64,000 nt of DNA from Arsukibacterium sp. UBA5043 (GCA_002415085.1 DIBV01000001.1:62001-126000); one strand, 5' to 3'; counted from the first letter of the stretch, positions 1 to 9,215 are shown. Numbers and translations are program-made. Notes: generated by a model from the letters alone, not told the origin.

Positions 1-453
1 GATGCCTTTAGGGTTAACCAGGCCGGTAGCGGCACCGGTAAGCTCGCGATCAATGGTCGGGTCAAAGGTAGTGCCATCCGGGCGCGTCGCGATTCGGCAG
101 AATGTTTTCAGGCTGCCATTGCTACTATCGCCAGCCTGAACCAGATTACCCAGGGTATCGAGCACCACGCCCTGATTATTCAAACCAGAAAAGCGTTTTA
201 ACGGTGCGGCATTCTGGTTAATCAGATCGACCGTACCGCTATTGTCAGGGCCATTATTAGCCATTAAAAAATTGGCAGCGGTAAAGCCCGGGTTACCGTC
301 TGCGCCAGGCTGACCCGGGGTACCGTCAGCTCCGGGCTGGCCGGGTGCACCATCGTCACCGTCGCAACCGGTAAGCGCAAGCAGCATTGCCAGAGCTACT
401 GCACTTAATGACATCGGACCGCGAACCGCTCGAACAAATTTTGAATGTATCAT
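1..453 (-). CDS. Collagen-like lipoprotein, C-terminal part cut by window edge
   Basis: I read this frame directly; it is open from an ATG at 453 to the window edge, giving the first 151 residues. A basic N-terminus is followed by a hydrophobic stretch ending in a lipobox (LTGC, Cys about residue 30), so the protein is probably an outer-membrane or periplasmic lipoprotein. Directly after the Cys comes a short Gly-X-Y run (GAPGQPGADGTPGQPGADG) like bacterial collagen-like repeats. The part after residue 55 contains segments such as LDTLGNLVQAGD that recall beta-propeller or NHL-type extracytoplasmic proteins, but that is weak. Function is unknown; exposure at the cell surface is inferred. The remaining C-terminus lies outside the window. 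Confidence 0.75.
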   Translation of the reverse strand, partial: MIHSKFVRAVRGPMSLSAVALAMLLALTGCDGDDGAPGQPGADGTPGQPGADGNPGFTAANFLMANNGPDNSGTVDLINQNAAPLKRFSGLNNQGVVLDTLGNLVQAGDSSNGSLKTFCRIATRPDGTTFDPTIDRELTGAATGLVNPKGI

Positions 454-690
454 AGTGTTTTCCTTGCTTTATCAACTGTGTTTGGCGAACAGCAGGTCGA
501 CAGCCTGAACCTGATACAGCATAAAATGCTCACCTCCAATGCAAGCAACGACTGAGCTGGCCAACTGGATGCAGTAAAAGCTGGAAAGTTTTCAGATTGA
601 TTATCAAATGTGGTTTAACTAATGCGTGTGTGTCAGCTGTCTACCAACTGGATCATTTTAATCACGACAATCCGCATGCCCGGATGGAAT

Positions 691-1437
691 TCAGCGCTTA
701 ACACAAACAAAAATGGCATTGCCGGAGCTCCGGTCCCAGGGCGTGATTTTATCGTAATCGTGGGCCAGTATCTGCACCTCAAAATAAGGGGTAAGCAGTG
801 CCTGCAGCTGTGCAAAACTCACTGCCACCATCGGGTGCTGATCCTGCCATAACTCTGTTGCCGCTGCAGTGGTTTTGGCAATGCTCAGTTTAAGTGTTTG
901 CTGCTCTCCCTCACCACTGTAATGCCACGCTGACTCAAATATAAAATGGCTGCTGTCGAGCTGAGCACTATGACGCACGGCAGACTGATTGCAGATGGTA
1001 TTTTTGTCTACCGCATTAAATACAAAGAGTCCGCCTGGTGTCAGTGCCTGAGATACGCTGGCAATGCATTGTTGTAGCGCATTGATACTTCCGCTGTAAT
1101 GTACTGAATATAAAAAACAGGTAATCAGATCAACCGGTGCATCCAGCGTGAAGCTTGCCATATCGTGCAGCATAAAATTGGCTTGCGGGCAGCGGGCGCG
1201 GGCAAGATCCAGCATCGGCTGGTTGAGATCCAGGCCATTACACTGATAGCCATAATCAATAAAATGACGAATATGCGGGCCGGTACCACAGGCTAAATCA
1301 AGATGTTTGATACCACCATTGCCCAGTAACTGCTGGAGCCTGTGCACCATATTGCTCTGGGTCAGATAATTAATGTCGCAACACATTAAATCGTAGTAAG
1401 ACGACAGGTCGGTATAAAGGGCATTTGATGACAGCAT
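691..1437 (-). CDS. Class I SAM-dependent methyltransferase
   Basis: A 248-residue cytoplasmic protein with the Rossmann-type SAM-binding core. Motif I is LDLACGTGPHIRHF (around residues 45-58), followed by an acidic residue at the end of strand 2 (NGLDLNQ) and the strand-4 region DLITCFLYSVHY, with a LTPGGLFVFN segment after it. This order is typical of methyltransferase_11/25 domain proteins. The substrate cannot be told from sequence. It stands alone between the collagen-like lipoprotein (same strand, 237 bp away) and a divergent OmpA-type lipoprotein gene. The ATG at 1437 gives a full N-terminal helix before motif I, so the start is acceptable. Confidence 0.85.
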   Translation of the reverse strand: MLSSNALYTDLSSYYDLMCCDINYLTQSNMVHRLQQLLGNGGIKHLDLACGTGPHIRHFIDYGYQCNGLDLNQPMLDLARARCPQANFMLHDMASFTLDAPVDLITCFLYSVHYSGSINALQQCIASVSQALTPGGLFVFNAVDKNTICNQSAVRHSAQLDSSHFIFESAWHYSGEGEQQTLKLSIAKTTAAATELWQDQHPMVAVSFAQLQALLTPYFEVQILAHDYDKITPWDRSSGNAIFVCVKR

Positions 1438-1688
1438 GTAGGCTGCTTACGCTAAATTATGGTGGCGCATTTTATAGCAGTTTACCGGGATTGCGAAGCG
1501 GGATTATATGCTGTGCAGCGCATATTCAACATTTTGTCAGACTGTTATTCACTATTTATTTTTACCAATATTAAACAATAGTATTTATTTGGTTAAATAA
1601 AGAATTTAGAATGGCGGTTGTTTTGCAACATGCGCTGTGGATTGCGTTCCAGCGCGTTATCTGAATATCATTAACCGGAGTATCAATT

Positions 1689-2249
1689 TTGCGCACTTTA
1701 TCGATTACCGCAGCGACCTTAATAACCCTGCTGACGACAGGTTGTGTAAATACACCTGATGATTCTGGCACCACAGCTGCCGCGGGTAGCGTGGTGTCTG
1801 CTAACCCGCAAACGTTGTTTGCAGCAAGACTGCAACCCGCCAGCGGACTGGAAACCTCGGTAATGGCTGGCAACCAGCTTAGGATATCTTTCCCTGGTAT
1901 GACCGCTTTTTCACATGACGGTGCCAGATTAAGCAGCGCATTACAGCAGCAGTTAACTCACATAGTCGAATCGCTAAAAGGTATAAATTACCAGCGGCTT
2001 GCTGTACTTGGGCACACCGACAGCAGTGGCCAGCTGGCTTATAACAATAAGTTATCACAGCAGCGTGCAGAGCAGGTTAAGGCCTTTATGCTGCAACAAG
2101 GCCTGGCAGCAGAAACGATAGCGGCCGAAGGGCGCGGTCCGGCCGAGCCGATTGCCGATAACAACACGGCAGAAGGTAAGGCGGCTAACCGTCGGGTAGA
2201 GCTGGTAATCAGTTTCGAACAGCCATTAACTGCGGCTGTTACTGACTGA
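1689..2249 (+). CDS. OmpA-family peptidoglycan-binding lipoprotein
   Basis: A 186-residue protein starting with TTG at 1689, preceded by CGGAG at a good distance. The N-terminus is a signal peptide with lipobox TTGC (Cys at residue 19). The C-terminal 100 residues form an OmpA-like domain: LAVLGHTDSSGQLAYNNKLS matches the family's GHTD motif, followed by QQRAEQVKAFMLQQGL and ANRRVELVI. In this family the domain binds diaminopimelate in peptidoglycan and anchors the outer membrane to the wall. The stretch between lipobox and OmpA domain (about residues 20-75) has no recognised fold. It appears monocistronic, and the next gene begins more than 200 bp downstream. Confidence 0.88.
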   Translation: MRTLSITAATLITLLTTGCVNTPDDSGTTAAAGSVVSANPQTLFAARLQPASGLETSVMAGNQLRISFPGMTAFSHDGARLSSALQQQLTHIVESLKGINYQRLAVLGHTDSSGQLAYNNKLSQQRAEQVKAFMLQQGLAAETIAAEGRGPAEPIADNNTAEGKAANRRVELVISFEQPLTAAVTD

Positions 2250-2475
2250 ATACCTGATCGGTATCAGGGCGTGTTGACGTTTGATGGTTGTTTTGCAGCA
2301 ATAGTGCCAGGATAAAACGACCAGACTATTGTTTGTATGGTCGACGTGCCTTGCGAAAACGCTAACCCCTTTGCCTCATCACCTTGATAATCTTTCGTTT
2401 ACCCGGGTACAGCCTGTTATGATGAGCACTACGTTGATCATTACCGTAGCGGTAACTTACAAGATTCGAGGTGAT

Positions 2476-4260
2476 ATGAGTACCCTGTTTACGCCGCGAA
2501 ACAGTGGCCCGCATGCCGTTTTGCCCTGGCTTGGCCGGTTTTTAATGCCTTATCGCTGGCGGGTGATAGCGGCTATGTTATTTTTGCTGATTGGTTCTCT
2601 GGCCTGGCTGGCATTGGGCCAGGGCGTGCGTTTACTGGTCGATCAGGGGTTTGTTGCTGGCAATAGCGCCCGGCTAAATTCGATTGTTCTACTGATTTTA
2701 CTCATTACCAGTATTAGCGCTGCAGCGGTATTTTGCCGGTTTTATCTGATGACCTGGCTGGGAGAGCGGGTCAGTGCTGACATTCGCAATCATGTGTATC
2801 GCCACATGCTGCTGTTGTCACCCGCTTTTTATAGTGAAACCCGCACCGGCGAGGTTATTTCCCGCTTTACCGCGGATACGACGGTACTGCAAACCGTGGT
2901 GGGCTCCAGCTTTTCTATGGCACTGCGCTCGGCTGTTACCGCCGTTGGCGGTTTACTGATGATGGCTTTTACCAGTTTAAAAATGACCGGCCTGGTATTA
3001 GTCGCTGTCCCGCTGGTTCTGGTTCCTATCTTTATATTGGGGCGGCGAGTGCGCCATATGGCCCGCGCCAGTCAGGATCGGTTGGCTGATATTGGCGCCC
3101 ATGTTGATGAAAGTCTGCATGAAATTCACACCGTACAGGCTTATGGCCATGAAGCTTTGGATCAGCAGCATTTTGCCAGCAAAATTGAGCAGGTAATGAT
3201 GGCAGCAAAACAGCGTATTTTTTACCGGGCGCTGTTAATTGGTGTCGTCATGTTGCTTAGTATCAGTGCTGTTACCCTGGTTGGCTGGGTCGGTGCATTG
3301 GATGTGCTACAAGAGCGTATTACTGCCGGCGAGCTTACTGCCTTTTTATTTTACGCGGTGGTAGTGGCAGGCTCTGTTGCTACCATCAGCGAGGTGATTG
3401 GTGAGATTCAGCGAGCGGCGGGTGCTACCGAGCGCCTGATTGAATTAGCCAGTATACCAGTGGAAATAGCAGCACCTGCCACACCGGCCCACTTGGCAAA
3501 ACCTGTTGCCGGTACCCTGGAGTTTGAAGAGATTAGTTTTTACTATCCGCAGCTGCCAGATAAAACCGTAATACAGCAGCTTAATCTGCATATTAAAGCG
3601 GGCGAACGGGTGGCTCTGGTTGGTCCAAGCGGTGCGGGGAAAACGACTCTGTTTCAGTTGTTGCAGCGTTTTTATAATTTGCCAACAGGACGGGTTTTAC
3701 TGGACGGCATTGATATCAGCTTGCTTGATCCTGCCGGGCTGCGCGCCCAGTTTGCCCTGGTACCACAAGATGCAGTGATCTTTGCCACTACTGTGCTGGA
3801 AAACGTACGCTACGGCCGCCCAGAGGCCAGCGAACAAGATGTGATTGCTGCTTGCAAAGCGGCAGAAGCCGATGAGTTTATTCAGGGGCTTGGGGAGGGG
3901 TACCATAGTCAGCTGGGTGAGCGCGGGGTGCGTTTATCCGGTGGCCAGAAGCAGCGAATTGCTATTGCCAGAGCTATTCTGGCCGACCGGCCGGTGCTGC
4001 TACTGGATGAGGCAACCAGCGCACTGGACGCGGCCAGTGAATATTATGTAAAGCAAGCTCTGGAGCATTTGATGCAGGGCAAAACCACCTTGATAATTGC
4101 CCACCGGTTGAGTACGGTATTACACGCTGACCGCATTGTAGTGCTGGATAAAGGGCAGCTTATTGCCGTCGGTAAACATAGCGAACTAATGCAAAGCTGC
4201 CCGCTATATCAGCAACTGGCCCAATTGCAGTTTTTGAGTGCCGACAGCGCTGACTTATAA
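2476..4260 (+). CDS. Type-1 ABC exporter, fused permease and ATPase
   Basis: The reading frame is open from 2329, but I choose ATG 2476 because GAGG lies just upstream and it begins a normal N-terminus (594 residues). Residues about 25-310 hold six transmembrane helices of the ABC type-1 exporter fold. The C-terminal ATPase has Walker A GPSGAGKTT, the Q-loop VPQD, signature LSGGQ, Walker B VLLLDEATSALD and the H-loop in IAHRLS. One fused half-transporter implies a homodimer in the inner membrane, in the MsbA/multidrug exporter class. The substrate is not predictable; lipid or drug export is inference. It ends 9 bp before the convergent PBP4B-like gene. Confidence 0.88.
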   Translation: MSTLFTPRNSGPHAVLPWLGRFLMPYRWRVIAAMLFLLIGSLAWLALGQGVRLLVDQGFVAGNSARLNSIVLLILLITSISAAAVFCRFYLMTWLGERVSADIRNHVYRHMLLLSPAFYSETRTGEVISRFTADTTVLQTVVGSSFSMALRSAVTAVGGLLMMAFTSLKMTGLVLVAVPLVLVPIFILGRRVRHMARASQDRLADIGAHVDESLHEIHTVQAYGHEALDQQHFASKIEQVMMAAKQRIFYRALLIGVVMLLSISAVTLVGWVGALDVLQERITAGELTAFLFYAVVVAGSVATISEVIGEIQRAAGATERLIELASIPVEIAAPATPAHLAKPVAGTLEFEEISFYYPQLPDKTVIQQLNLHIKAGERVALVGPSGAGKTTLFQLLQRFYNLPTGRVLLDGIDISLLDPAGLRAQFALVPQDAVIFATTVLENVRYGRPEASEQDVIAACKAAEADEFIQGLGEGYHSQLGERGVRLSGGQKQRIAIARAILADRPVLLLDEATSALDAASEYYVKQALEHLMQGKTTLIIAHRLSTVLHADRIVVLDKGQLIAVGKHSELMQSCPLYQQLAQLQFLSADSADL

Positions 4261-4269
4261 CGACTTTTT

Positions 4270-5922
4270 TTACTGCAGAACGGCCTGGTAAATCAGGGTC
4301 ATAATAGTGCCATAGCGACCGGTTTCAAAGCTGTCACCACTAAATTCATAACCATTACCGTTAGCAACAATCGGGCTGTGCTTTTTGTTGGTTAGCAACA
4401 CCACCATTAAATTGTGGGCTGGGTCTATCAGGGTGGCAGTGCCGGTCCAGCCGGTGTGGCCATAGGCATAATCACTGGCATAGGCGCCAAAGTGCCAGCT
4501 TAAGTCACCACCGGCGGCGGTACGCCAGCCCAGACCAAAACGATGATCATAGCCGGATGGTCGGGTAAACTGCTGTACCACCTCAGGGCTGAAAAAACGC
4601 TGCCAGCCATATCCGCCCTGCTGTGCCACCACGCTCATTACTACCGCCAGATCCCGGGCACTGGCAAACAAACCGGCATGGCCAGCCACTCCCTGCAGTG
4701 CATGGTAAGCTTTCTCATCATGAACCTGTCCCCTAACAACTCCCTGGCGGTTAGCCGGAAAGCTTACCCGGCCACCACGGCTGTTGCCATCAAGTTCAGT
4801 AGCGGCAATACGTTGCTCCGCTACGCCATGTTGCAGGGGATTAAACATCAGATTATTTAACCCCAGAGGCCGGTAAAATTGCTGCTGCAAGTACCGGTCT
4901 AATGGCATGGCCGTCAAGCGCTCAATCAGCAGACCCAGCAGCATAAAGTTGACGTCACTGTAGCGGGCGCTTATACCACGCTCACTGACAAAAGGAACCT
5001 GTTCCAGCAGCAGCTGGTCGGTATAGGCTTTATTAAGAGAGTAAAATAGTAAACCGTTATTGTTGTCAGGCCGGTGAAAATGGACTTCCGGCGGATAACC
5101 ACTGGTGTGATGTAGCAGATCGCTAACCAGGCGTTGCTCCCGACCTTCTCCTCGGTATTCTGGCAGGTAGTCGTTCAGTGGCCGGTTTATATCCAGCATA
5201 CCACTGCTAACCAGCTGCATTACGGCATAGGTAGTGGCATACATTTTAGTGTTTGAGGCAATATCAAATAAGGTATGGGTTTGCATTGGTTCAGGACTTG
5301 GCTGTTCGATGCCGTCAGTGGTGTAGCGCAAGGCGTAGCCATAAGCCGTTTGTTTGATGATGTTGCCATCTTTTACTACTAGCAACACCGCGCCTGGAAA
5401 ACCGGCCGCAATTTCTGAGTTAATAAGTTTATCAACTGCAGCGAAGCGTTCGCTGTTTATTTCGGCATAAAGCGGTTGCTCATTTAGCTGTGGATAGGGC
5501 AATGCCAGAGTGATCCGGGCGCTGGCCGGTGTCACGCTAATCAGTTGCAGGAAATTAGCACCGTCCCGGGTGTAAGCGCTGATATCTATTTTAAATGGCT
5601 GACCGTGTTCTTGCCGGTGCAGCGTTATGCGTTGGTTGTTTACTGAAATGATGGCTGATGTTGCCTGGGCCATATCTGCCAGCAGCAGACCCTGGCCCTG
5701 CCAACTGGTAAAGCGTCGACGGTTATTGACGCCAGAGCGACTGCTAAGTTGTTCCGGCCACTGCAGATAATGCTGGCCAGCCTGTTCCGACAGAGCCAGT
5801 TGCTCTGCAGCAGTAAGGGGTTGCGCGGTTAAAACGGGAACAGCTGGATTGGGAGTAACACCACAACCAGCAAGCGCTGTCAGTACCACTACTGTCAGAG
5901 TTAGTACAATAAATAACCGCAT
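4270..5922 (-). CDS. YfeW/PBP4B-like serine hydrolase lipoprotein
   Basis: A 550-residue protein with a signal peptide and lipobox LAGC (Cys 20). The hydrolase domain starts near residue 160 and carries the class C beta-lactamase/DD-peptidase motifs: SNTK at 223-226 (SxxK), YSD at 321-323 (YxN position) and HTG at 489-491. Sequence around these motifs (LPEYRG, REQRL, DLLHHTSGYPPEV, HDEKAY, GVAGHAGLF) closely recalls E. coli YfeW (PBP4B), a periplasmic serine hydrolase with weak DD-carboxypeptidase activity. E. coli YfeW is about 430 residues, so the first ~115 residues after the lipobox are an extra N-terminal region of unknown fold. The gene is monocistronic and convergent with the ABC exporter. 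Confidence 0.85.
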   Translation of the reverse strand: MRLFIVLTLTVVVLTALAGCGVTPNPAVPVLTAQPLTAAEQLALSEQAGQHYLQWPEQLSSRSGVNNRRRFTSWQGQGLLLADMAQATSAIISVNNQRITLHRQEHGQPFKIDISAYTRDGANFLQLISVTPASARITLALPYPQLNEQPLYAEINSERFAAVDKLINSEIAAGFPGAVLLVVKDGNIIKQTAYGYALRYTTDGIEQPSPEPMQTHTLFDIASNTKMYATTYAVMQLVSSGMLDINRPLNDYLPEYRGEGREQRLVSDLLHHTSGYPPEVHFHRPDNNNGLLFYSLNKAYTDQLLLEQVPFVSERGISARYSDVNFMLLGLLIERLTAMPLDRYLQQQFYRPLGLNNLMFNPLQHGVAEQRIAATELDGNSRGGRVSFPANRQGVVRGQVHDEKAYHALQGVAGHAGLFASARDLAVVMSVVAQQGGYGWQRFFSPEVVQQFTRPSGYDHRFGLGWRTAAGGDLSWHFGAYASDYAYGHTGWTGTATLIDPAHNLMVVLLTNKKHSPIVANGNGYEFSGDSFETGRYGTIMTLIYQAVLQ

Positions 5923-6167
5923 CTGATTACCTTCACTGTTTTAATGGCCAAAACGCTATCAGCTGAGAATAGATTTACTATAACAAGTTAGTCTGCAAAT
6001 CAGAAACTTTGTGATTTGCCGTATTCCTGCAATAGTTAATTCAGTGTAATATTCATTGGTTGTTGATGTGATCCTGGGGCTAATGTCAATTCAGCAGCAG
6101 GATTGGGGACTGGGGTTGAAGGATTTTGTATTAGGGATTCTGTTAAAGGAATTCTGGATGAGGGATT

Positions 6168-7403
6168 ATGAAAGTTGGTATAGGATACAGTAATTGCGAG
6201 GATGCTTTTGTCGCTGGCCAGCAAGCTGCACAAAGCGCAATAGCGCAGGCCACTTTTAATAACGCTGATTTAGTGCTGGCATTTTGTAGTGGCAGGCTGA
6301 ATCATCAGGAGTTTTACCGCGGTCTGCGGCGGATACTGGGTCCGGAAGTTAATATATTCGGGGGCTCAGCGATTGGGGTGATCACCAATTCTCAGACATC
6401 GTATCAGGGCTTTCCGGCTGCGGTAGCTGTGTTGAAGTTTGAAGATAACTATTGTCAGATGGCAGTAGCCAGTGGTTTGTTTAACAGTCCGTTTAAAGCC
6501 GGAGAGCAGTTAGCCGCTGCTTTGCCGACCATGCCTGATGCCAGCTTATTGCTGCTGCTGTATGATTCAATTAAATTTGCAGGATCCGAGCATGTCGCAC
6601 CCGTGATGAACCCTTCAGCGCCCCTGCTAAGGGGCCTTGAGTTAAATTTGTCCTCTGCGGTGCCTGTTGCAGGCGCAGGGTTACTGGGTGATCAGGGCTT
6701 TGGTCATACCCAGCAGTTTTGTGGCAAGAGTATTGCGCAGCAAAGTGCCAGTGCTTTAGTGTTTGGTGGCAATTTAACGTCTTATATTGGGGTAATGCAC
6801 GGCTGTCAGCCGCTAAGTACTCAGCGTTATACTATTACCGGCATTTTCGGCCAGTTTTTATATACCCTGGATGGCAAACCTGCGGTTACCGTTATCGATC
6901 AGGCATTTGGTAGCAGCAACTGGCGAAAAAGTTCACCGGTCAGTAAGCTATGTCTGGGTATCCCGGCTACTGGTAGAGCAGAGCTGACTAGCGAAAATGA
7001 TTTTAGTAACCGGCTGATCAGTGGAATATTACCGAATGATGAAGGTCTGATCCTGTTTGAGCCTGATATGCATGAAGGGATGCAAATTCAGCTAATGCGT
7101 CGTAGTCCGGCCTTAAGCAGAGTATCGGCCAGAACGCACACAGAAGCGCTTTTGCAGCAAATTAAACAGGATGGCAAGCAACCGTTATTTGCGCTTTACA
7201 TGGATTGCGCTGGCCGGGTGGCTCAGTTTGATGACAACGAGCAGCATGAAGTCGGCCGGGAGGACGCGATTGAAGTGCAAAATTTACTTAACCACGCCAG
7301 AGTGCCGCTACTGGGCTTTTATTGCGGCGTAGAAATTGCGCCGCAAGCAGGCAAAAGCAGGGGCTTGGACTGGAGTGGGGTATTAGTCGTTTTTACCCGC
7401 TAA
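6168..7403 (+). CDS. FIST N/C domain sensory protein
   Basis: A 411-residue soluble protein with the FIST pattern: an N-terminal domain (about residues 25-215, with LVLAFCSGRLNHQEFYRGLRR and IFGGSAIGVITN) and a FIST C domain (about 220-395, with DCAGR and the terminal LLGFYCGVEIAP). FIST domains are small-ligand sensors found alone or fused to signalling modules; in some bacteria they bind chemotaxis or nitric-oxide-linked signals. No output domain is fused here, so it probably acts through a partner, but no kinase or GGDEF gene lies beside it. ATG 6168 has GAGGG directly upstream. It ends 4 bp before the convergent glutaredoxin-like gene. Confidence 0.85.
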   Translation: MKVGIGYSNCEDAFVAGQQAAQSAIAQATFNNADLVLAFCSGRLNHQEFYRGLRRILGPEVNIFGGSAIGVITNSQTSYQGFPAAVAVLKFEDNYCQMAVASGLFNSPFKAGEQLAAALPTMPDASLLLLLYDSIKFAGSEHVAPVMNPSAPLLRGLELNLSSAVPVAGAGLLGDQGFGHTQQFCGKSIAQQSASALVFGGNLTSYIGVMHGCQPLSTQRYTITGIFGQFLYTLDGKPAVTVIDQAFGSSNWRKSSPVSKLCLGIPATGRAELTSENDFSNRLISGILPNDEGLILFEPDMHEGMQIQLMRRSPALSRVSARTHTEALLQQIKQDGKQPLFALYMDCAGRVAQFDDNEQHEVGREDAIEVQNLLNHARVPLLGFYCGVEIAPQAGKSRGLDWSGVLVVFTR

Positions 7404-7407
7404 ACTG

Positions 7408-7815
7408 CTACTTAACCACCGCAGCGCTACTATCAAACTGACGTTGCAAATAGCTGATAATATCTTGTGACTCATATAACCAGGTTGTGGTTTGGCCCGG
7501 CGTACTGATACGTAAGCACGGCACCTTTACTTTACCCCCAGCTTGCGCCAGTTCAAGGCGATACTGTTGGTTATGCTGAGCATCGCGCCGTTCAATATTA
7601 AGACCCAGGCGGGCAATTTCTTTGCGAACTTTGATACAAAAAGGGCAGCTGCTAAACTGGTACAAAGCAAGCTGTTGACAGTTTTCGTCAACGTTACGTT
7701 GCTGTTCCGCGTCACGAGCAATCGCTTTTGGTGTGGTAAGCCATTCACCAATAAGCATAAAAGGAGTTAAGATAAGCCGGAGCAACCGGAAGAATAAACG
7801 GATAAACAAACGCAT
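7408..7815 (-). CDS. Glutaredoxin / GST N-terminal domain protein
   Basis: A 135-residue protein. An N-terminal hydrophobic basic stretch (residues 1-25) could be a membrane anchor. It is followed by a thioredoxin fold with the dithiol motif CPFC in FSSCPFCIKVRKEIARL and a cis-Pro region VKVPCLRI. The YESQDIISYLQ segment is the usual glutathione-binding end of glutaredoxin and GST N-terminal domains. It probably reduces disulfides or glutathione mixed disulfides, perhaps at the membrane surface; the partner is unknown. The gene is divergent from the AcpH gene, with 58 bp between starts. Confidence 0.85.
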   Translation of the reverse strand: MRLFIRLFFRLLRLILTPFMLIGEWLTTPKAIARDAEQQRNVDENCQQLALYQFSSCPFCIKVRKEIARLGLNIERRDAQHNQQYRLELAQAGGKVKVPCLRISTPGQTTTWLYESQDIISYLQRQFDSSAAVVK

Positions 7816-7873
7816 TGCGTACTCTGCAGGTAAAGTAAAATCGGCGCAAGTATACCAAAAACGGGAGAGCAGT

Positions 7874-8485
7874 GTGAACTACCTGGCCCATGCTGTACTG
7901 GCAAAACCAAATCTGTATTCGTTAACCGGCAATTTGCTGGGCGATTTTTGCAAAGGTCTTCGTGTTGACTGTTTGCATCCTGAAGTTAAAGCTGGTCTGG
8001 AGAATCATCGTGCGACAGATCGTTTTACTGACAGCCATCCGATCGTCAGATCAGCCAAAGCGGGGTTTTCGCCGCGGCGTCGCCGTTTCGCGGGAGTAGC
8101 GCTGGATGTATTATTTGATCACTTTTTGATCAGGCACTGGCAGCAATTTTACAAAGCGCCATTTTCAGACTATAAAATTCAACTGTATCAACAACTGACT
8201 CAGGCGATGCCATTAATGCCGTTACCCATGCAACAGACAATGCAGCGGGTGTGCCGCCACGATTGGTTTGCCAGCTACCAGCATCTAACCCAGCTTGGCC
8301 GGGCATTAGACCATATTGCCGGCAGGATCCGCTTTGCCAACAATTTCAGCGGAATGATTAACGAAATTACCCCGCGTTATGCCGAACTGGAACATAACTT
8401 TTTGCAGTTTTATCCTCAGTTGCAGCAGCATTTGCAGCAATTAGCACTCGAGTCAGTTAGCCGTGGCACGATCAATACAGACTGA
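7874..8485 (+). CDS. acpH: Acyl carrier protein phosphodiesterase (AcpH, DUF479)
   Basis: I set the start at GTG 7874, preceded by GGGAGAG; longer in-frame starts (7733) would overlap the divergent glutaredoxin-like gene. The 203-residue product begins MNYLAHAVLA, as AcpH proteins do (E. coli AcpH is 193 residues). Conserved family segments include GNLLGDFCKG, HRATDRFTDSHP and DVLFDHFLIRHW, which contribute the metal-binding His and Asp residues of this HD-like hydrolase. The known reaction removes 4'-phosphopantetheine from holo-ACP. The next gene (DUF924) begins 45 bp downstream on the same strand, and the gap holds a 15-bp tandem duplication. Confidence 0.9.
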   Translation: MNYLAHAVLAKPNLYSLTGNLLGDFCKGLRVDCLHPEVKAGLENHRATDRFTDSHPIVRSAKAGFSPRRRRFAGVALDVLFDHFLIRHWQQFYKAPFSDYKIQLYQQLTQAMPLMPLPMQQTMQRVCRHDWFASYQHLTQLGRALDHIAGRIRFANNFSGMINEITPRYAELEHNFLQFYPQLQQHLQQLALESVSRGTINTD

Positions 8486-8490
8486 ACCGC

Positions 8491-8520
8491 GAAGCTTTGA
8501 TTACAGAAGCTTTGATTACA
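8491..8520 (+). repeat. 15-bp perfect tandem duplication
   Basis: The unit GAAGCTTTGATTACA occurs twice back to back (8491-8505 and 8506-8520) in the gap between the acpH and DUF924 genes. It ends immediately before the AGGAG ribosome-binding site. It looks like a recent slippage duplication. Confidence 0.95.
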
Positions 8521-8530
8521 AGGAGTAGCT

Positions 8531-9067
8531 ATGCCAAGCAAGATCCTGGATTTTTGGTTTAATGAAATCAGCTCTAAACTATGGTGGGCCAAAGACCAAC
8601 AGTTCGACCAGCTGATCCATGACCGTTTTGGTGATTTAGTTAAGCAAGCCAGCCGTGGCGAGTTATACCGCTGGCGCAGTGATGCAAAAGGTCGGTTGGC
8701 TGAGATTATTCTGCTTGATCAGTTTTCCCGCAATATTTACCGTGAAACTCCGGCGGCCTTTGCTCAGGATGCCATGGCATTAGTGCTGGCACAGGAAGCG
8801 GTAGCCGCTGGTGCATTAAAAGAGCTATCGGCTGATGAACGCAATTTTTTATTAATGCCTTACATGCACAGTGAATCACAATTTATTCATTCGCTGGCTG
8901 AGCCGCTTTATAAACAATATGCGCCGGATAGCAATTATCAGTTTGAATTAAAACATAAAGCGATAATTGATCGTTTTGGCCGCTATCCGCACCGAAATGC
9001 TATTTATGGCAGAACTTCGACTGAACAGGAAATTGAGTTTTTAAAACAGCCCGGTTCCGGCTTTTAA
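8531..9067 (+). CDS. DUF924 family protein
   Basis: A 178-residue cytoplasmic protein with the DUF924 pattern: ILDFWF at the N-terminus, WWAKDQQFD, the LAEIILLDQFSRNIYR core (about residues 55-70), MPYMHSES and the C-terminal RFGRYPHRNAIYGR. The fold is an all-helical TPR-like bundle; no enzymatic role is established for the family. AGGAG sits 7 bp upstream of the ATG. It may be cotranscribed with acpH (45-bp gap), but no functional link is known. Confidence 0.9.
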   Translation: MPSKILDFWFNEISSKLWWAKDQQFDQLIHDRFGDLVKQASRGELYRWRSDAKGRLAEIILLDQFSRNIYRETPAAFAQDAMALVLAQEAVAAGALKELSADERNFLLMPYMHSESQFIHSLAEPLYKQYAPDSNYQFELKHKAIIDRFGRYPHRNAIYGRTSTEQEIEFLKQPGSGF

Positions 9068-9215
9068 ACTACGTAGGGCCTGTCCGGGGGGGGCGGGTAC
9101 TCAGATATAATAATTGTTAAACAAGGTACAGTTCATGATTGCCAGCGTCACGGTATATACCTCTGCGTTAAGGTATTTCGGCTTGCAAACAGATACCGCT
9201 GCATCGCAATACAAT

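Noticed and set aside
2329-2475. Longer N-terminus for the ABC exporter
   Set aside because: The extra 49 residues are not typical of the family and no ribosome-binding site supports the upstream start; ATG 2476 has one.
6085-6165. Purine-rich GGATT-like repeats before the FIST gene
   Set aside because: Units are irregular in length and sequence; I could not define a repeat period, and only GAGGG at the ribosome-binding site has a clear role.
9068-9215. G-rich stretch and short gap after the DUF924 gene
   Set aside because: Apart from a run of G and an AT-rich segment, no hairpin with T-run, ORF or repeat was convincing.
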